Positions 23,063 through 34,568 of a stretch of 64,000 nucleotides of DNA are shown here, in pieces. The notes under the pieces were generated by a model. The model saw only the letters and a program-made list of their open reading frames with translations, did no database searches and was not told where the DNA came from. Made by a program: the position numbers and the translations under genes. The DNA is from Sorghum bicolor (lineage: Eukaryota; Streptophyta; Magnoliopsida; Poales; Poaceae). Position 1 is the first letter of the stretch, and each line of letters starts with the position of its first letter. The stretch covers positions 17,626,491-17,690,490 of the forward strand of contig NC_012872.2 of NCBI RefSeq assembly GCF_000003195.3, read 5' to 3'.

Positions 23063-23994
23063 ATAGATTGCAATAGAGTATGTGTATGTGACAATTGTAA
23101 CTTAAGATGTTTATATTAGTTTTTCTTATTTTATATCATTTCAAATAATGAAATGACATTTAAGTTTGCTATTATAAGAGATGTGTCAATTATTTGTCAA
23201 ATGCAAAAATAGTCAAACTTGATGAGTGCAACAAACTTTGTATTCATTACTTTTCCATTTGGGAGCATATAGGGTTCGGTCAAAGTGTGTGTTTCTAAAA
23301 ACCAATGCTTTGACTTTGGTCAAACTTGGTCAAATGACCCATTTGATGACTTGAAATGAAAAAAATTTGAATACAAAGTTGGTAGAGATCATCAAGATCT
23401 ACATTTGATATATTGTCCATTTTTCCATTTGGATAAATTTGAGCCAATCCTAAGCACATTTGTTCAAAATCCAAGACGGGTTTTGGTCAAACTTGGTCAA
23501 ATGACCCATTTGATGACTTGAAATGAAAAAAATTTGAATACAAAGTTGCTAGAGATAATCCGATGTAATGGTGAATATTGTTGTAAGCATAAATAATAAA
23601 TAAGAAATAGATAAAAATCTTTAAAAAATAATCCGATGTAATGGTGAATATCACGTATATCATGATTTTAGAGGTAAATGATGATAAATAAACAAAATTT
23701 ACGTTTAAATAATGCACAAACAAATTTTCTATCAAAAACATCTACTTTAAGATATTAAAATTAAATCATTCATTTTTGCATTAACAAAATACTAATTATT
23801 TTTCATATTTAAGTTTGCTAATATAAGTGATGAAAAGATTTTATGTTTCTAAATTTATTATGTAAGCAATTAGACCAAAAGAAATGGAACTATTATTTTT
23901 TAACAAATTAATACCTATGATTCTATTTACTATGCAATTAACAACATTAATCTAATTATTGTAAGCATAAATAATAAGAAACAGCAAAAATACA
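23063..23994 (+). repeat. Non-coding spacer between the two CACTA genes, with direct repeats
   Basis: AT-rich and no gene seen. A 67-bp unit rich in TTTGGTCAAACTTGGTCAAA is present twice, at 23315-23381 and 23482-23548. A shorter repeat AATCCGATGTAATGGTGAAT occurs near 23558 and 23629. Confidence 0.7.
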
Positions 23995-24157
23995 TTTAGT
24001 CCCGGTTCCTGGCTAGAACCGGGACTAAAGGTTGCCTTTAGTCCCGGTTCTAGTCAGAAACCGGGACTAAAGGTTGGACCTTTAGTCCCGGTTGGTGCTA
24101 TGCACCGGGACTAAAGACCTTTCAGTCACGGTTGGTGCTACGCACCGGGACTAAAGG
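23995..24157. repeat. Internal subterminal-type repeat array of CACTA E
   Basis: Four palindromic TTTAGTCCCGGTT..AACCGGGACTAAA units in the middle of the element, immediately before a GC-rich leader (24180-24520). These are normally confined to the ends of CACTA elements. No CACTA terminus is seen here. Confidence 0.85.
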
Positions 24158-24179
24158 TCCCCACGGGTATTTAGTCCCA

Positions 24180-25761
24180 CAGTCTTCTTCTTCCTCCGGC
24201 CACCAGATCGACGTTGCCCTAGACCGCCGCCGCGCGCTCCATTCTCCGCCGCGCACAGTCTTCTTCCCCGAGCCGCCGCTGCCTCCTTCTTCGGCGTAGA
24301 GACACGCGCGGAGGAGCGCCGCCGCCGCCTCCTCGTCCCGAGCCGTACATACGTCTTCGCGCCGCGCGCCATGCCGCCTACTTCTCCGCCGGCGACGCCC
24401 CGGCCGGCCGCGCGCACCCCCCGCCCCCCGCGGCCGCCTCCTCGCCCTCGGCCAACCGCCTCCCCGCCCTCGGCCGTCTTCTCCTCTCCGGCCAAAGATG
24501 GCCCGGCCTGCGCCGCCGGTGAGCACAACAGAGAACAAAATGTTGATTTTTTGTGTGTTCCAGTTCTTGTAATCCTATGCAGGCTATAGAAATTGTTGTT
24601 TCTAGACAGTTTATAGAATTATTTAGATTGCATTATTTAAATGATGTTTTCTGGGAATTTTGTTTATAACAAAAGTGTAGATATTTCATTCATATAGGTG
24701 CTGTTAAAATTTGATGGCATTTGGCCTTGTGGTTGATGCCTAAGGATGAAATATAGATAATTTGTTAAGCTTTCCGGAATGTCTTCTTGCATGTCTTTTG
24801 GAGTTATGTAACTCCAGTTATGATTTAAACAAGAAGCTATGTTGTGGGCCAGTCCTAAAAATGATAGATTGCTTTTATAGTTGTTTGCTTGCGGTATATT
24901 GCTATGTGTGATCTTGTTATGATTTATTTACGCAACTGTTGCATGTATGTCTAGAATTGCTAGTAATGCATGAATGCCTTGATTAACTTACATTGTGTGT
25001 GGATTGCACAGAACGAAGGTGGCAACATTGTGCTGGTTGTTTGTTCAAAGATCTGCAGACTGTGTTCGATCTGCGGGCTATGTGTTTTTGTTCAGAAAAC
25101 TAGCACTTAATGATTTTTTACTACATATTTGTTCTTGTTCTCCCATAATGCGGTGATATGTTGTACGAATGTGGTGATCTGTTGGCTATTTTTTTGTACT
25201 GTACGAATGAGATGATATGTTGTATGAATTAAAAATCATTTTAGTGAATTTTATTTGAATCAAAACTATGAATCTGTTCCCAAACGCATGATAAAAATCT
25301 CGTTCCCAAACGCCTGCCGAAGTACCTCTCGCCAAAACGTACTCCTACATCTACACTTGTCATATTCCGATCGACCAAACACATGCGCTCGCGAAACGTA
25401 CACGTTTCTAGATTGTTCTAACGCGCAGTGAACTCAATTGTATTATTTCTTACGAGCTACCGCAATCTCAAATTGTAAATCATTCCATGAACCTTGTAGA
25501 GTCAAAGTATCTCAAATTTAATCAAATTTATATGATAGAATAATAATATTTATGTATCCACTAATTATCATTAAATTTTTCATAAAATTGTTGTTAAAAT
25601 ATTTTGACTTATCAAATAAGTCATAATTTGATAAGCAAAGTTACAAATATGTTTTTTTTGCAAACCTCAAATGGTTACAAATATAATTTTTTTCATTAAT
25701 ATGTATCCACTATAAATTTACTTGAGACATAAATGCTAATAACTTGGCGTCCACTTTGCAG
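24180..25761 (+). promoter_or_regulatory. GC-rich leader and long intron before the TNPA-like gene
   Basis: 24180-24520 is very GC-rich (CCGCCG, GCGCGC) and resembles the leader or first exon of a grass gene; an ATG at 24371 opens a Pro/Arg/Ala-rich frame up to a possible donor GTGAGC near 24519. The next 1.2 kb is AT-rich and ends in TTTGCAG at 25761, a good acceptor just before ATG 25764. This suggests a promoter/5' exon with a leader intron. Whether 24371 is translated is unclear. Confidence 0.5.
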
Positions 25762-25763
25762 AA

Positions 25764-27208
25764 ATGGCCAATCCGAATGACAACATGGATGATGCAATGA
25801 TGGACCTAATCAACAGCGGCGCCAATCTAGATCCCCAAGGCGAAGATGATGGGAGTCAGTACTTTGCTGATTATGAAGAACTTGTGGGAGACAATCCTGA
25901 TGAGGTCTATCTACAATCTAGTATATATATGAAATTAAAATAAATAACATTTATACTAATATATTTATACTTGTTTGTGTAGCCCTCTAAATCAGCGACA
26001 ACTTATGAGAACAGTAGAAAAGTGTGCGGCCCGAAGAAGCTGTTGGAGGGTTGGTACATTCTGCGGAATTCGATGAGGGTACAGGACAAGTACTTGGGGC
26101 TAATTCTAAAAAATTTATTGTGCACTGTGGCTACCTTGTAAGGGACAGGCTCCCGGTCAGTGCTCGTGAACGGAGGCAACGGAAAGATAACCCTAATATT
26201 AGTTTTGTCTTAGATCATGACCACGAATTGATTTGGCAAGATATCCTTCAACATTTCACGCTCGATACATAGGATGAAGCTTTGAAGGAGAAGGTTAAAA
26301 TCTGGGCTATGCAGAAGATGGCCAAACAATTTCAGACTTGGAAAAAGACATTATACAAGACTTTTGTTGCACAAGGCCGTACAACAGATTTCACCAACAA
26401 GGCCTACGTCAAGTTGAGGCCTTTTTGGGATGAGTTCGTAGAGTTTAAGAACTCAGAAGAGGGTCAGGCACGGATGATCAAGAATCAAGAAAATGCTAAA
26501 CAAAAGCAATACCACCATCACTTGGGTTCAGGTGGCTACAGGACTGCTATTCCTAAGTGGCAAAAGCTGGAACAGGAGATTCTTGGGAGAGGGATCGAAC
26601 TAGAATCAATGCACTGGCCCGAGCGCGCCAAGTATTGGTTCTTTGGTCATGGGGGAAGCATAGACCTAGAGACCAGAAAGATAGTGTACGGCGAAAAGCT
26701 CGAGAGAGTAGGACAGAGAATGACCTATGCTAGAGGATTAGTTGAAAGCGGCACCTGACAGCCAAATAGAGAAAAGGATGAGCTGACATACGCCCTGGAG
26801 ACTGCTGAACACGGTGGGCGAACCAGAGGCTATGGGGAGGTGTCATGGGAGCATGGCTTCCCTAAAGATAGACCGACTTATAGAAGCCGCCAACGAAAGA
26901 AGGAAGAGGAAGCAGAGCGGTTGCATAGGTTGGAGGCAATGGTGATGGAGTCACGCGAAGCGGCTCGTGAAGTGATAGCGCGAGAGAAAGCGCTTGAAGA
27001 GAGAATGAACGAGGAGATCAAAAGACAAGTGCAGATTGCAGTAAGTTCTATACAAGGGCAAACTACATCAGAGCCTAGATTCAACATTAGCCCCCCTGGT
27101 CAGTTGAAAAGTAGTTGCGCTTCCACAGAGATGCCAACTATTCAAGACGACGTGGGGCTGCACTTTCCGGTGGATGACATCACTGAACCTCTGCTGCACA
27201 TTCCATAG
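25764..27208 (+). pseudogene. TNPA-like CACTA protein (plant En/Spm transposase_24 type), broken
   Basis: Exon MANPNDNMDDAMMDLINSGA at 25764-25904, donor GTCTAT, acceptor TGTAG at 25982, then the conserved middle part: VHCGYLVRDRLPVSAR and DLIWQDILQHFTL-type sequence (26100-26270), KVKIWAMQKMAKQFQTWKK, FVAQGRTTDFTNKAYVKLRP, GSGGYRTAIPKWQKLE and WFFGHGGSIDLET (26282-26758), then a Glu/Arg-rich coiled coil (26880-27060). Damage: one frameshift near 26050, TAG after HFTLDT (26270-26272) and TGA at 26756-26758. In En/Spm the TNPA product binds the subterminal repeats. It is followed directly by Ulp1 exons, probably one transcription unit. Confidence 0.78.
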
Positions 27209-27338
27209 GGGACTGCCACAGTCATGGTTGCTGTCGCTGTTGCACATTCCACAGGGGACTGTACATTCTATTTAACTAATTAATCAGATAAATATGAAGA
27301 TATATACTAATTTTGCCTACATATGCACACAAATGCAG

Positions 27339-27965
27339 CTTTCATTGGATACTAATTGTCATTGATCTCTGGCAATGTCAATTGGTAATCTATGACTCAT
27401 TGAGAAAACCACAGGACGATTACCAAGAAATGATAGATATTATCCAAGGGTAACTCCGATCTCTATATATTAAATTCTGCTCTTTTAACTTGGTAATGGA
27501 TAATTAATAATGATCGTTTTATTGCTAGGGTTTGGGCTGGGTTCGTGCAGAAACACCGTCCAGAGTTGAATGCAGCACTTTCAAAGCCCATCTTACTTCA
27601 GTGGGTTCTACGGCAGACACCGGGCAACAATTTGTGTGGCTACTATGTGTGCAAGTTTATGACGGTGTATGCCAAAAGAACTAATCTTGAGCACCTAAAA
27701 GTATGTAACATGTATATATAATAAGTTTATTTCATTTATTTGTTGCTATTTAATAAATCATATTCATACCTCTAACTTTTTTTAATGTCTATTAAAAGAG
27801 ATGTGGCTGAAGGAGCAGGTGTTGGATGCGGTGCGCCTAGAAGGAATTCAGTTGACAATCGTAGAATTTCTTAACGACCAAGTCCTGAATCCCGGCGGCG
27901 AGTGCTACTTCAACCATCAGGAGCCAATGAAACCAAATAACGATGATCATTTGTACGATGCTTGA
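27339..27965 (+). pseudogene. Ulp1-like cysteine protease exons (peptidase C48) in CACTA E
   Basis: Three exons with GT-AG borders: 27339-27449 (FHWILIVIDLWQCQLVIYDS: catalytic His next to Trp, and Asp), 27539-27700 (LRQTPGNNLCGYYVCKFM: oxyanion Gln and catalytic Cys) and 27799-27965 (ends HLYDA-stop). The spacing His-Asp-Gln-Cys matches SUMO-protease (Ulp1) domains. The amino-terminal half of the domain is not visible before 27339, although the catalytic residues are retained. It may be the 3' part of the TNPA-like gene. Ulp1 domains have been captured by several plant transposon groups; their role in the element is unknown. Confidence 0.8.
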
Positions 27966-28233
27966 GTGGCGGAGATAAATTGTGTTGTAAATACTTTGTC
28001 CGTGAAGCATATGTGTAAATATTATATTATGGACCTATAGATACATATTATTTATATATATATATATATAGTGTTTTATAGTATATTTCTATGTAATGCT
28101 TTAAATTATATAAATTATAGGTGCGCGTTCTATAAACTACCAGCAAACAATACGCATTCAAAAATAACAATAACATAATTGTAAACCCTAAATGGAAAAC
28201 CAAATGAAAAGAAAAATAAAAAAGAAAAAAGTC

Positions 28234-28391
28234 TTTAGTCCCGGTTGGTAGCAACAACCGGGACTAAAAGTGGAGGCCAGGTGGCACACCCTGGCGCACC
28301 TTTTAGTCCCGGTTGCTGTTACCAACCGGGACTAAAGGTGGGACATTTAGTCCCGAAATCTTAGCCCCAGTTCCGTAGCCGGGACTAAAGG
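28234..28391. repeat. Right subterminal repeat array of CACTA E
   Basis: Three TTTAGTCCCGGTTG..CAACCGGGACTAAA palindromes, then a GC-rich stretch leading to the CACTA terminus at 28431. Confidence 0.85.
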
Positions 28392-28434
28392 CTCTTACGG
28401 CCCGGGGCTAAAGCCCTTCTCTGTACTAGTGACT

Positions 28435-29620
28435 CTCCCTCGGGTAACTTTTTCTTTAACATCAAGAACTTACATGGGCTTTTCTTCATAGGATAGGTCT
28501 GATTGTAATTTAAGGCCTCCAGTTTCTACTCTTTCTTCGGGAATACAAAGGTATTTCTTGAGTTGAGACACATTAAATACAGGGAAAATAGCTCTCATCT
28601 CATAGGGTAACTACACCTTGTAGGCCACTTTGCCACTCTTCTCGATGATCTGGTAGGGACCCACATATCTAGGAGCAAGCTTTCTCTTCACACCGAAGCT
28701 GTTTACTCCCTTCATGGGGATACCTTTAGGTACATAAAGTCACCCACTTCGAACTCGAGTGGTCTTCTTCTTCGATCAGCGTAGCTTTTCTGCCTAGCCT
28801 GTGCAGCTTCCATGTCTTTCTGGATAGTGAGAACCTGCTCGTCGGCTTCCTTGATAAAAACAATGCCGTAGTATCTCCTTTCCCCAGGCTCAACCCAGTT
28901 CAGAGGAGTCCTGCATTTGCAGCCATATAAAGCTTCAAAAGGAGCCATCTGAATACTCTCTTGATAGCTATTATTGTAAGAGAATTCAGCCAAGGGTAGC
29001 CACTTCTCCCATGCCCCCTTAGAGGAGATGACACATGCCCTCAACATATCCTCCAAAATTTGATTCACACGCTCAGTTTGATGAGAAGTCTGAGGATGAT
29101 AAGCTGAACTGCGAACCAATTTTGTACCAAGGAGTGAATGTAAATGTTCCCAGGAGCGAGCGGTGAACTGAGGACCTCTATCTAAAAAAAATGGTTCGAG
29201 GCACTCTGTGCAATTTAACGATCTGGGAGAAATACAACTCAGGGTGGTCGGATGGACGGTAGTTAGATCACACCGGAATGAAATGAGCTGACTTAGTCAA
29301 GCGATCAACTATCACCCAGATGGAATTGCAACCCTTTTGGGTAGGGGGAAGTCCAACAATGAAATCCATGCTGATTTCTTCCCACTTCCAACCTAGAACT
29401 GACAAAGGTTGCAACAGTCCTGCAGGCTTAAGGTGAATTGCCTTTACCCTACAACAAGTGTCACACCTAGTAACATAAGCTACTATTTCTTTCTTCATCT
29501 TTGTCCACTAGAAACGAGGCTTCAAGTCTTGATACATCTTGCTACTACCGGGATGGATGGACAACTTAGAGGAGTGAGCTTCATCTAGTATTTTATTTTA
29601 GAGCTCACGGTCTTTGGGTA
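28435..29620 (-). pseudogene. Element D: integrase and chromodomain N-terminal part (minus)
   Basis: Minus-strand order from 29620 down: integrase zinc-binding region (EAHSSKLSIHPG, two His; CDTCCRVKA, two Cys), core start WEEISMDFIVGLP and VIVDRLTKSAHFIPV (first catalytic Asp in VDRLTKSAHF), then after a damaged stretch SSAYHPQTSHQTERVNQILE (the third catalytic residue Glu, in QTERVNQ), and the C-terminal GDFMYLKVSP and chromodomain-proximal sequence down to 28435. Stops occur at about 28569, 29120 and 29500. Interrupted at 29621-29625 by element F (TSD CTACA) and at 28432 by CACTA E. A Tekay/Del-type chromovirus is the best fit. Confidence 0.85.
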
Positions 29621-29625
29621 CTACA

Positions 29626-30823
29626 TGATATGAACACGCCACCAAGCAAGACATCACAAGCTCCAAGTCAAGCTACATCCACTCAAGTTTCACCTACAGC
29701 GACACCAGCCCAAGTCATCGATGGACCGATTATACGTAGTCGTGCAAAGAAGCTACAACAAGAGGTCAACGCGCTACTTTGTGAGATTCATTATAACATT
29801 AATGAGAATTATATACTACCTAAGTGTTGTACCTTAATTATACTCAGGTATATAGAAGAAGAGAAGGATGAATCGGACCCTGAAGAACGGACCAGTGCAA
29901 GTTCCAGATGAAGTCAAAAACGGACCAGTGGAAGTAAAAAACGTACCAGTGCAAACAAATCTTCATAACTTTTTATTCACAAAAGCTATGAAGGTCCATG
30001 AGTACTAGTTGGAAAGCTTGACGAGTCTACTTTCCAATGAATCTAGTGGCGACCATTTTGGATACACCATATTGCCTGCAGACCAGAATTAGTACAGACT
30101 GCTCAGAAGGTCAACAGTCTATCGTGACAGAATGTTGGTACAACTTGCCAAGTAAAACTGTACCAATCTATAATGTTTCATGCTGGTTGGCATACATTGC
30201 TGGAAAGCCCTTTGAGTCTAGTTTCACACCCAAGAAACGGTTCATCATTTGGACTTCCTAATAAAAAGTTATGGTTAGTTTATTGGAAAGTGCTCTGGAG
30301 GCCAACAGTCACGCGAAGCCACTTCGGGAATCCATTTCGAGGGGACCTTTCACATTGCCTTCCCTCAGAAACTCTATTTCGTTTTCATACCTATCTAGCA
30401 GGGGTGTTGCTAGTATAATTACCCCCTAAGACTCATTGTAATATAAGACTTTTGATAATTGAAATACAGAACCCCTTTTGTTTAGCTGTGTGCTAGCAAA
30501 TATTCAGAGAGTGATCTCTATCCCTTGCTCTTGTGATTTCCTCACGGAATTACATAGGCGGCGGCTTCATCCACTCCCAATTGGTGCTCCTACTCCCTTC
30601 AAGGTATTCCTTGATTGATTGTAGGCTGTGTTGGTTAGTTCTTTGAGAGTGTGGTTGGACGAATCCTCGATTCAGGTTGCCGGTTAAAGACGGTGGTTGG
30701 CTTCGAGTTTTATTTGCCAGGTTGTACTAGTTATCACTGCTTGCAGCAAGATATCCGGCTGTTCTTCAGCTAGTTTTCGGTGTTCATCCTACGTCGTGAA
30801 GATCGGGACAACGTGTCGCATCA
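29626..30823 (+). repeat. Left LTR of element F
   Basis: TGATATGAAC start, CGCATCA end. The first about 280 bp keep an open frame (29630-29911) equal to the part of pol encoded in the right LTR (DGPIIRSRAKKLQQEVNALL). It includes three short CGGACCAGTG repeats near 29889-29965. Confidence 0.9.
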
Positions 30824-30826
30824 TCT

Positions 30827-30838
30827 GGTATCAAAGCT
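30827..30838 (+). other. Primer-binding site of element F
   Basis: TGGTATCAAAGC, three bases after the LTR end. Initiator-Met type with one change from the usual GTATCAGAGC. Confidence 0.8.
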
Positions 30839-31754
30839 TTCGTTACCACGGTAGGGATTCTATCCCTAGCTACATATATATTTTTGCTTCATCCTATCCA
30901 CCAAAAAGCCAGAAAAATATATTGCTTAGACCTTTGTTTCAATCTGTTATTTTAGTGAGTTCAGTTAAGTCACAGTCCATTAGAGTCTTTGTTTTAGTTG
31001 CTGATCATTTATCCTTCGCGTGTTCTTTGTGCCTCTTTTATATCTAAAAATCCCCACAAAAAAATCTCTATAGCCTATATCATCCTTTGTGTTATCTTTG
31101 ATCCTGTGCTTTGTTTCTATCATCAAGTTTGTAAGCATCATAATCTGCTGTGTTTTAGTTCTATATAAAAATAAAAAAAAGTGTGTCAAAAAAAGTGCAA
31201 AAAAAAGTGAAGTGAAAAAAAAAGTTGAGAAAGGTTCAGAGAGAAAGTCTGAAAGATTAGTTGGTTTATGTGCACAAGTGCTGAAAGTTTCATATCAAGT
31301 TCTGTAACCAGTTTGCTATCTTTGTTTGGTGCAAAACTTTGGTTGGGTCTGATTGCAACACTTGCATTCCAATCATACTCCTTGTTCGCATCAATTCTGA
31401 AATTTCTTTGCGTGTGTGTGATCTGTTTATACACTTCGAATCTTTTGATCAGCACTAGGCAGGGAACTTCTAGTTTGGATCGTTACTTAACTTTACAACA
31501 ACTAGAATTCAGATTGCATTCCTTGTGTATTACTCCCCACCAAGCTCCACATAAAAACCATCGTAATCAGTACTCTCTGTTCTTGTATTCGCCTCGCCAT
31601 CACTTTCAGTTGCCACCACACATTTGTTTTCCTTGTAATCTGCAGTAGAGGAATTCATAAGAGCTTCGGTGGTTAGAGAGGTGAGTTGTGAGAGCCACAA
31701 ATTTTCATATTCCACAAATACAAATTATTTGTATTCAGCTAACCTTACAGGAAG

Positions 31755-32297
31755 ATGGGTCCCGTGGACATCAAAGATCGTGTTACCATAGCACAATTTA
31801 ATAAACTCCGACAAAGCATGGAAGAAAAGCAAGATAGGTTGACACAAGATCTTCGGAATCTTATGACTGAAATCAGAAGGCATCGTCCACCTCATGATGG
31901 TGCAAGCAACCATAGTGGAGATAGAGAAGATAGTGATGGAAGAAGAGGAGGTCAGGGGAACCGGAGGGCTGCATATGGTAGAGGAAGAAGACATTGTCGA
32001 ATCAATGATGATGTATCTGAAGATGAGGCTAATGACAACCTCTTCCAACTCAGTTTTGGTCGCCGATGTCATAGAAGAGGCAACCATGAAGAATGTTTTG
32101 GCAAACTGAAATTAACCATGCCAAAATTTGCAGCTGAACCATCCACGAGGAATTTCTCTGGAGGAAGCAAATCACACACAAAATTTGCTGCTGAACCGTC
32201 CATGGTGAAAAGCTCAAGTGGAGGCTCACGATCTAATATTCAGGGTACTTTTAGTGGAAAGAACACTGCTGTCTCAAGTTCAAAACCAGCAGCATGA
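31755..32297 (+). pseudogene. Gag of element F, truncated
   Basis: ATG at 31755 (MGPVDIKDRVTIAQFNKLRQ) and an acidic/Arg-Gly region (RRGGQGNRRAAYGRGRRHC) near 31940. The main gag capsid domain is not recognised: the sequence jumps from the N-terminal part to KFAAEPS repeats and Ser-rich linkers, so most of the capsid region appears deleted. A TGA at 32295 separates it from the knuckle-protease frame that starts at 32310. Confidence 0.65.
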
Positions 32298-32309
32298 ACC
32301 ACTACTTCA

Positions 32310-32852
32310 GTGGGTTCTACTTCCAAGAGTAGTGGAATTCAGTACTTCAAGTGTGGAGTCCATAGGCATATAAATAAGGAGTGCCCAAATAACCAGGTGA
32401 ACATTGTGAATGATGATGGAGAATATGAATCAGCTAGTGAAGATGGAGTTAAGAAGGAAGCCCATGGAGATGAGGACCTTACTTGTTGTGAGTTTGAGCA
32501 AGGAGCTGCTCTTGAGATGACTCAAATCTTAAGTGTTCAGGCAAATGAAGCTGAAAATGGGCAGCAACATAAATTATTTCAAACTAGAGCAAAGGTGCAT
32601 GATAAAGAGGTGAAGGTGATTATTGATGGAGGGAGCTGCCATAATCTTGCTAGTCGTGAGATGGGAGATAAACTTGGCTTGAAGCTGCTACGACACCCTC
32701 ATCCATATAATGTACAGTGGCTGAATGATTCAGAATATATCAAGATTGGATATAAAGTGAAAGTTCCATTCAAGATTGGTGAATATGTTGACACAGTGGA
32801 GAGTGATGTGGCACCTATGTCGGTGTGTCACTTGCTGCTTGGAAGACCATAG
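32310..32852 (+). pseudogene. Zinc knuckle and protease of element F
   Basis: QYFKCGVHRHINKECPN (about 32340) is a CCHC knuckle whose first Cys is Tyr. Protease: VKVIIDGGSCHNLASREMGD (active site D-G-G-S, about 32613) and SVCHLLLGRP at the end (32823-32850), closed by TAG at 32850. Next comes the RT frame. This is the usual gag-protease-RT order of chromoviruses, and the frame would continue into RT if the TAG were absent. Confidence 0.8.
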
Positions 32853-32936
32853 CAATATGATCGATATAGCCAACATTGTGGGAGAACAAATCAGTTCAAT
32901 ATCAATCTAAAGGGGAAGAAGTTTGTTCTCAAGTCT

Positions 32937-34565
32937 ATGACACCCCAACAAATCATGGCTGAACATTTACAAAAGAAATCTGAAATTGTTCCAGTGAGTA
33001 GAGAGGAAGGAGAGCAAAACAAATTGAGTGCCATCCACAATTCGGTGAGTGAGTGCCACAAGCCAAATTTGAGTGAGAAAAAGAAAGGAGAGGGAGAGCA
33101 TTTAGTCATGCTAGCCACAAAATCTGAAATGAGAGAAGTGAGGAACAACCCCGAACAAGTGCTCTTTGTACTTGTGTACAAATACATTTTAATTCCAGCT
33201 AACGACATGACCTCTCTCCCTAGTGTCGTGTCTCATCTTTTGCATGACTATGGAGATGTCTTTCCAGAAGAAACACCGGCGGGACTACCTCCAATTCATG
33301 GGATTGAGCATCAAATTGATCTAATTCTAGGGGCTGCACTACCTAATCAACCACCATACCGAACCAATCCAGAAGAAACAAAGGAGATACAAAGGCAAGT
33401 GCAAGAACCTCTTGATAAATGTTTTGTTCATGAAAGTTTAAGTCCTTGTGCTGTTCCTGTAATTTTAGTGCCTAAGAAAGATGGTTCTTGGAGGATGTGT
33501 GTTGACTGTAGAGCTATAAATAATATCACTGTTCGCTATTGCCATCCTATTCCACGTTTAGATGACATGCTTGATGAATTGAGTGGTTCCACCATATTCA
33601 CTAAAATTGAATTGAGAAGTGGATACCATCAGATAAGAATGAAAACAGGAGATGAATGGAAAACTGCATTTAAAACAAAATTTGGGCTGTATGAATGGTT
33701 AGTTATGCCTTTTGGTTTGACTAATGCTCCTATTACTTTCATGAGATTAATGAACCATGTCTTGAGAGCTTTCATTGGAAAATTTGTTGTTGTCTACTTT
33801 GATGATTTCTTAATTTACAGCAAGTCTTTTGAGGAACATGTGAATCATATTCGGCAAGTCTTGGAAGAGCTTAGAAAGGAGAAATTATTTGCTAATCTTG
33901 AGAAGTGCAGTTTTTGCACAGACCATGTTGTGTTTCTTGGCTTTGTTGTTTCAGGAAAAGGCATAGAAGTGGATGAAAGCAAGGTGAAAGCCATCAAGGA
34001 TTGGCCAACTCAAATGAATGTAAGTCAAGTAAGAAGTTTTCATGGCCTTGTTGGTTTTTATAGGAGGTTTGTGAGAGATTTCAGTACCATCGCTGCTCCT
34101 TTGTATGAATTGATAAAGAAAGGTGTTGAATTTAAATGGGGAAAATCACAACAAAATGCATTTCAAGAATTAAAGAAACGTTTGACTGAAGCACCTGTAC
34201 TTGTTCTTCCTTATTTCACTAAAACTTTTGAAGTAGAATGTGATGCTAGTGGAATTGGGATAGGAGGAGTTTTAATGCAACAAGGAAAACTTGTAGCATA
34301 TTTTAGTGAAAAACTAGAAAGTGCTCAACTGAATTATTCTGTGTATGATAAAGAATTATATGCTTTGGTATGTGTGCTTGAAACATGGCAGCACTACTTA
34401 TGGCCAGAAGAATTTGTTATTCACTCTGATCATGAAGCTTTGAAATACTTGAAAGGACAAGCAAAACTGAACCGTCGTCATGCCAAATGGGTTGAGTTCA
34501 TCGAAACATTTTCATACATTGTGAAATATAAGAAAGTGAATCGCACATTGTCAATGTTGTTGTGA
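32937..34565 (+). pseudogene. RT and RNase H of element F, fused to integrase tail
   Basis: RT from about 33340 ([18 protein letters not shown]) with [37 protein letters not shown] and the catalytic box [14 protein letters not shown] (about 33785). RNase H with [32 protein letters not shown] and [11 protein letters not shown], i.e. the D-E-D set intact. The frame is open from 32937 to TGA at 34563. At about 34533 RNase H (SYIVKYKK) runs directly into VNRTLSMLL, which is integrase sequence lying C-terminal to the catalytic core. RNase H linker and most of integrase are therefore deleted in frame. Confidence 0.88.
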
Positions 34566-34568
34566 ACA

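Larger units (their letters stand above)
18757..28431 (+). mobile_element. Element E: complete CACTA (En/Spm) DNA transposon, 9,675 bp
   Basis: Left end CACTACTACAGA and right end (complement) CACTAGTACAGA are inverted repeats starting CACTA. The flanks are ACT at 18754-18756 and ACT at 28432-28434, the 3-bp duplication typical of CACTA elements. Subterminal arrays of TTTAGTCCCGGTT / AACCGGGACTAAA occur at 18839-19078 and 28234-28391, with a further array inside (23995-24157). It carries a TNP2-like transposase pseudogene (19741-23059), a TNPA-like gene remnant (25764-27208) and Ulp1-protease exons (27339-27965), all in the plus direction. The termini are intact, so it could still be moved in trans. 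It lies inside the chromodomain coding region of element D. Confidence 0.93.

Noticed and set aside
24122..24589. Arg/Gly- or Pro-rich frames on both strands in the GC-rich block
   Set aside because: Open in several frames only because of extreme GC content; 24371 on the plus strand is a possible leader exon but cannot be shown to be translated.
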